From assembly GCA_018881555.1 (NCBI GenBank), contig JACAXG010000013.1:9586191-9650190 (forward strand): a stretch of 64,000 nt of DNA, read 5' to 3'. Below, piece by piece: positions 58,966-64,000 of the stretch (within the stretch, counting starts at the first letter, position 1; each line of letters opens with the position of its first letter). The stretch comes from Amblyornis subalaris. Its lineage: Eukaryota; Chordata; Aves; Passeriformes; Ptilonorhynchidae. The position numbers and the translations under genes were made by a program. The notes beneath the pieces are model-generated. The model saw nothing but the letters and a program-made list of their open reading frames with translations. It did no database searches and was not told the DNA's origin.

Positions 58966-59145
58966 CTACTGTCCCAGAAAAGAGGCCATGGGATCATCAG
59001 GTCTCTGACGTTTCATTCTGTAGGCTTCCATCTCCTCTTCTGTTGGCTCCCTGGTTTCATACTGGCTGTTGTATGGTCTCTTCCTCTCATCTAACTGCAT
59101 GATTTCTTTGACATGGAGAAGTCGAGCCTCTTCTGCATTAAGTGC
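58966..59145 (-). CDS. SLU7: SLU7 last exon
   Basis: Acceptor TTGCTCTCCTTTCAG; 59 codons then stop. [20 protein letters not shown] and [20 protein letters not shown] match the human C-terminus almost exactly. Confidence 0.97.
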   Translation of the reverse strand, partial: ALNAEEARLLHVKEIMQLDERKRPYNSQYETREPTEEEMEAYRMKRQRPDDPMASFLGQ

Positions 59146-62100
59146 CTGAAAGGAGAGCAAAGGAAAATGAGGATTCCACAATGGAAGTTAAACAAAAAAA
59201 ACAACAAAGGTTTGTCTTAGATTCCTGTATGCAGGCACAAGGATGGGATAAACAATGCACATCTGTCTGACCCACCTACAGCACATTTCACTTAATGCTC
59301 ATTTTTCAGTTCTTAACATAAAATGATGGTAAAATGCTATTTAGCAAACAAGACACTTTAACCTCTTTCCAAATGTCAAAAATCAAGTAAGGAACTCCTA
59401 GGATTTACCTAAAATGTAATCATGATCCAGCAAGTACAAAAGCAGATAAGCAAGCACATGATCTTAGGGGTTTGGGATTGTTTGTTATTTTTTGGTGTAT
59501 GTTCGGGGTTTTAATTTTTAAATGCTTTGTGTCATCTCATTCCTCAAACTACTACTGTTGCTCCTTGCTACTGAAAAAGAAGTTGCCTCTGTACTCTGAT
59601 TTAATTAACTATGGCTTTAATTGTTTTCCCCTCTCAGCAGCCCGAGGCAGGCTGCTGTGCCTGTGGCAGCACACTGCTCCCATGTTATATCACCAAGAAC
59701 TACAGTATAGGCTTCATAAAACTGATGCTGTAAAATATGTCATGTTCCTTTTGCCATAAAGCCAGTGAAGAATATAATGCACCTTTTTAAGTTTTTCTTG
59801 CTTCTTTTTCTCTTCACCCTCACTGTCCGAATTTGAACTCTTCTTGTGCTTCTTCTTTTTCTTCTCTTTCTGTTTCTCTTGGTGGATCTGTAAGGTGGGA
59901 AAAAAGTTACTGTTAAGAATCAACTTGCCAACATTAGTGATGTCCAAACCACTAAATCCAAACTTCTATTTGAGAGCTTATTTTCAATGGAGATATTAAT
60001 GATCTTATTATTAATGATTATTATTCTAGTAATTTTCAGGCTTATTATGACTCTACATAATTTTGTAGTTATACAGATCTTTTAATCTCTTAAAATGTTG
60101 AGGAGAAATATGTGTCTTCCTGAAAAAGGGAAACATCCTACCTCCATTAGTGTTTTAGGTTTTGTCATGTGTTCTTCCTCCCCAGGCTGCTCTTCCATTA
60201 AACTTGCTTCTGTATTCTATACAATAGACAAGAGCAAGGACACCTCGTTACTGAGCACATTTGAAAGAGGAAGGACAAAAAAACCAAAAAATCCCACAAA
60301 TCCCCAAAAGAGCAACCCCCCCCAAAAAAGCAAAATAGTCTAAACCTTAAGTAAGGAAGATTAATGCTTTTTAGCTGTTTCCACATGACTAAACAAGAGA
60401 ATACTTACAGCAATTTCTTTCCCAGCTTCTCCTGTACAGTAGGAGTACTTGACAAAGGAATGGCAGCACTTGTAACCCCACTTGCCTTCTTTCCAATATG
60501 AGCCCCAAATGCACTGCAAGGGAACACACCACAGCAGTTACTCCTGTGAGAGGTAGGCTGCAATTTACTCCTGAGCTGATATCCTGATAANTAAATTATT
60601 CAAAGAGTCCAGAAGGAAGCCACAAGAAATACTTTTGTTATTTTACATGAGCCTTACAGGTACATTGTCAAAAAAGAGAACAACAACAGGATGTGGTCAA
60701 CTCATATTCAAAGTGGAAGGCAGATAAGAGTAACTTCCCCTTTAGTTTAACATTGCCATGGCAACTCCTCAAATTCACATCACAACCATGACAATTTGAA
60801 ATTTCTCCTTAGCAGAAAAGGGAGAGTGTCACATTGAGACAGAAGAAATTTATCTGCTGTATTAATTACATTGTACTGTATCCTAATATACCTCCAATGG
60901 GAAGGTATTTAATTTTTTTACAAATTTTAACATAACCTAGGACTTACTGTATGGTTGTTGATCTTCACATCCTCTTCATACTTAGAACAAGCAATAGCTT
61001 TCTCTTGGCCTTTGATGACTGTTCCATGTCTAGAATACTCCACATAATCTTCTGTTTGAGCTAACAGCAGTTCAGCTGGGGGAGCATCTAGATGTTCTTG
61101 TCCTCCATACTAAAGTGCAAATAGAAATGACATACAATAGTTTTGAAAAAAACCCACCTTTTTGTGTAGTTAAGCAAACATTTCAAAAACGACACCTTTG
61201 GTACCTTGAGAAGAAGGCACAAAAGTGGATGGAGAGAGTTTAATCTTTACTGAAGAGTTAAGACAGAAATACATCATCTCCTATAGCCACTGTGGTGTCT
61301 TTTGGTGTTTAGTTTTGTGTGGGGTTTTTTTGTTTTATTTTGTGTAGAGAATGACAACAGTGATCTTCCTCACTCAAAGCAGGAAATCTTTTCAGACCAA
61401 GCCAAACAGCTCTGGTACAATCAGAGCAGTACCTCCTGCCCCTCTCCAAACCTGAATGTTGACAAGGTTAGAATCTAAATGGATTTAGTTCTTTTTCAGT
61501 TGTCCAAGAAACAAGTCGCAAAATGTAAAATAAATATTTATCTAGAAGACTGCACCCAAAACTTCAAGTCAGAAAGAAGTTCACATTTCTTCAGTAAAGA
61601 AATTCTGACAATTATGGGGAGAGCTCCCAATAATACAAAAATACCAGCAGACCTTCAAAGGTCCCTATACAAAATAATAAAATTAAGCCAATTGATGAGA
61701 TAGTGCATATAAATATAAGAATATTTTTAAGTCTAAACTGCTGAGAACAGCTGATGCCCTTTTACATAGGATTAATAATCTTATTTGTTCACCAAGACCC
61801 AGACTTCAAACTCAACAGAATTCCTATTAAATAAAGCCAAACGCTTATTACCTTCTCTAGGATGCTTTCTTTCTGCTGTGCCTTGAAATCTTCTTTTTTC
61901 ACTTTGAAGGATTTATAGAGGAGCTCTAATTTTGTAGGGTCTGCTTGCAGATGAACTTCAGAGCCTTTGTCATAAGCCTCCCAGGCAAACACTGTGTACA
62001 GAAGAGGTTTCACTCAGTATTTATTCTAAAACTGACATACACGTTCAAATTACATTCTTTAATTCTGAAACAATTTGAAAGAAGGCCTCAATCTAAAGAT

Positions 62101-64000
62101 TTATTTCTCTTTCCCAGAAAAGCAGCACTGTTAAGTATTTTAAGTCCACTTCCTTAACAAAACCCCAAACCCCACTTACACTGAGTCTGTGCCATGGAAA
62201 TGGTATCTCCCGTGTAGCGAACAAAGTTGTCGCCTGCGTAACCAACTCTGCAGAGAAGAACATAATTCTCAGCATTTGTGATGTGATTTCCTCTCTAATA
62301 CAAACATAGAGCTTCAACAGGCAAGTAAAAATTCTCTTNTGCCCTAAGAGTTAGGAATGGAGGGAGAAGAAGGTGCATTCAACTTGATACACAAAATGAA
62401 AGCCTACACTCCCCCCAGAGCCATGAAAGTATTAGACAGCCACTCAAAAAACCTGATGTCTGTGTTTACAGGGACAATAAATATGCATAAACAGCCTGTG
62501 ATATTCCAGCATGGTGATTCTCACTTCTGGATTTGTGACTCTTCTTCAATCCAGATCTAGCGTGTTTGGGAGACTTAAACAAAGCCTAAACAGCTTTACT
62601 GCTCTCAGTAAAGCTGAGACACTTGGGCACAGCCCTTGAAGAGATGCACAAGAAGTACACGAAACACAGGTTGAAGTTCAAATAATGTTAACAATCCAAC
62701 TCCTCACTCTTTCATCTTCCCAAAACCACTCTGAAAAATCTAAAGTCTGCAAAGCTGTGGCAGAAACAGAGATTCAACAAAGGTCAAATTATGACTTGAG
62801 AGAGAAGCAAAAGCATCTGCATTTAAAAAAAGGATTGACTGGCATTACTCTAGCTGGGGGCAAGGAGAGGTGGAAAGAGCATTATTTGCTATCATGTAGG
62901 CCCTGCCACTCTATTTTAGGCAGCAAGCTAATCCAATTGCTGTACTTTGAATACATGTTTTACTAACAGCCTGTCTGCTCTCTAAGTTCCCAGCACAACA
63001 CAGGTCAAGTGTCTGACTCAGGTTTTAGGGGAGACGTGTGTGTGCAGCAAAAAGCCAGCCTGTGGCATCTTTAATTAAGCTGTCTGTCTAGACAATGCCA
63101 AAGCTTTCAGACCTTTTCTATGCAGAATCCATTAATACAGGAGGAGATCTTGCCCCTAATTCAAACATTTCGTTAGGTACCACAGACACTCCATGCTAGT
63201 CTCCAGTCCCAACAAACAAGGGATAAAGTTTAAGACTTGGTTACTGAAATACTTTACATGAGTATCATTATCATTTATAGGCATCACCTCTAGATGCAGC
63301 AGTGTCCTACTCCTTGTACAGACCATTACACTAAAGCATGGTCACCATAGCCCAGAAGGTTAAGGGTCAAGTCAGTATTACAAAAATACTACTTTTGTAT
63401 ACTAAACCAAAAGGTGCTCCTAAATAGAACAGGTGGTTTTTTCATGTTTACTACTACCTGTATACATAACTGACTAGACATTAATTAGTTACACGACATA
63501 CAGGTAAAATACTGAACTATTAATCTCATTTTTAATAGTTTTGTTGGACATACAAGCATGACCCCATTCTGACTTACTCATCTGGATTCTTGCCTGTGTT
63601 GGCATAAGGGTTCTCCCTCATTGCTCTTGTTTTGGGATCATAATAAGCAGAGTTTGGATCTAGATTCCTCAAGTACTAGGGAAAGAAAACAACATACAAG
63701 ACAATTAATATTTATGATTTCAAAAGAGCTGAGGTCACTCCTGTATCCCCAGTCAATATATTTTAAAAAGTTCTATCCATGTAAAAGGATGATCTTGATG
63801 AAGTCATAACACGAGCAGGAAAAGAAAAGACCTTAATCTCCATACCCCAAGACCCAAATANAGTCATTAATAACTGAAGATATAATTTGTTGAAACTAAC
63901 TCTCAGGAACACAGAAGAATATCTGTAAAGAATTCTTTACTCACTTTTGCAATATCTTCCCGAATACGTAAATTTCGAACTGTGATGCGTCTTTTAGAGT
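58966..64000 (-). CDS. SLU7: SLU7 pre-mRNA splicing factor, C-terminal 328 residues (partial, 9 exons)
   Basis: SLU7 acts in the spliceosome at the second catalytic step, helping select the 3' splice site. Joining 63945-64000, 63578-63675, 62180-62247, 61852-61991, 60948-61109, 60409-60513, 60142-60216, 59783-59887 and 58966-59145 gives 329 codons with stop, every boundary GT-AG and in phase. Conserved blocks in order: [90 protein letters not shown], a Lys-rich tract, and the C-terminus [20 protein letters not shown]. The human protein is 586 residues, so about 258 N-terminal residues, including the CCHC zinc knuckle, lie beyond the right edge. Introns of 188-1330 bp show no recognised repeats. 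The gene is on the same strand as SHROOM1. Confidence 0.96.
59783..59887 (-). CDS. SLU7: SLU7 internal exon (Lys-rich)
   Basis: Acceptor CCCACCTTACAG, donor AAAAAG|GTGCAT; 35 codons, about half lysine, with the serine/acidic patch [10 protein letters not shown]. It corresponds to the basic, probable nuclear-localisation tract of SLU7. Confidence 0.95.
60142..60216 (-). CDS. SLU7: SLU7 internal exon
   Basis: Acceptor GTCTATTGTATAG (weak pyrimidine tract), donor ATGGAG|GTAGGA (non-optimal); 25 codons, acidic, ending TKPKTLME. Both sites are weaker than those of neighbouring exons. Confidence 0.9.
60409..60513 (-). CDS. SLU7: SLU7 internal exon
   Basis: Acceptor TTCCCTTGCAG, donor ATTGCT|GTAAGT; 35 codons, [20 protein letters not shown] then [15 protein letters not shown]. 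Its four to five cysteines with a histidine are conserved in SLU7. Confidence 0.96.
60948..61109 (-). CDS. SLU7: SLU7 internal exon
   Basis: Acceptor TTGCACTTTAG, donor CATACA|GTAAGT; 54 codons including [20 protein letters not shown] and [12 protein letters not shown]. Confidence 0.95.
61852..61991 (-). CDS. SLU7: SLU7 internal exon
   Basis: Acceptor CTTCTGTACACAG, donor GAGAAG|GTAATA; encodes [20 protein letters not shown] onward to KESILEK. Confidence 0.96.
62180..62247 (-). CDS. SLU7: SLU7 internal exon
   Basis: Acceptor TTCTTCTCTGCAG, donor ACTCAGT|GTAAGT; 68 nt encoding [20 protein letters not shown] plus TQ, with split codons at both ends. Confidence 0.96.
63578..63675 (-). CDS. SLU7: SLU7 internal exon
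   Basis: Acceptor TTTTCTTTCCCTAG, donor GATGA|GTAAGT; encodes [20 protein letters not shown] and on to KNPDE, the codon for E being split. Confidence 0.96.
63945..64000 (-). CDS. SLU7: SLU7 exon (cut by window edge)
   Basis: Encodes [18 protein letters not shown], ending at donor GCAAAA|GTGAGT in phase 0; the exon continues past the right edge. Confidence 0.93.

Noticed and set aside
1..64000. CRISPR arrays, operons, tRNA or rRNA genes, or a prokaryote-type defence system
   Set aside because: No regularly spaced repeats, no clustered intronless frames and no tRNA-like cloverleaf with A/B boxes were recognised; all supported genes are vertebrate nuclear genes.

Overview
This window is nuclear DNA from a vertebrate, almost certainly a bird. 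Genes are split by GT-AG introns and start in CpG-rich promoters. The interspersed repeats I can recognise are all CR1 LINE fragments, several ending in the avian-type tail of short ATTCTATGA-like repeats. No bacterial or phage organisation is present. The species cannot be fixed from sequence alone. Single N bases are scattered throughout, including inside exons, and look like masked ambiguous positions.

Four protein-coding genes can be supported. Left to right: (1) the first coding exon of SEPTIN8 on the minus strand inside a CpG island at about 10.7-11.6 kb, with all of 1-11087 forming part of its long first intron; (2) SOWAHA, an intronless plus-strand gene at 19446-20849 with its own CpG island and a 1-kb 3' UTR; (3) SHROOM1 on the minus strand, 38481 down to 29829, reconstructed here as six coding exons with matching phases (about 1355 residues); (4) the 3' half of SLU7 on the minus strand, nine coding exons from the right edge to the stop codon at 58966, all phase-compatible.

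SEPTIN8 and SOWAHA are divergent. SOWAHA and SHROOM1 converge tail to tail. SHROOM1 and SLU7 are head-to-tail on the same strand across about 20 kb without a recognisable gene. SEPTIN8-SOWAHA-SHROOM1 in these orientations is the order known from human 5q31. SLU7 lies about 27 Mb away in human (5q33), so its position here marks a rearrangement between lineages, or an assembly join.

Intergenic space holds five CR1 copies (one a chimera of two separate parts of the element), several short tandem repeats, and a GC-rich patch at 47.6-48.1 kb that may be a distal SHROOM1 first exon and promoter. SEPTIN8 (septin filaments) and SHROOM1 (actin and Rho-kinase scaffold) are cytoskeletal, SLU7 is a second-step splicing factor, and SOWAHA is an ankyrin protein of unclear role. 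The genes are neighbours rather than a functional system, and I found no novel multi-gene system.
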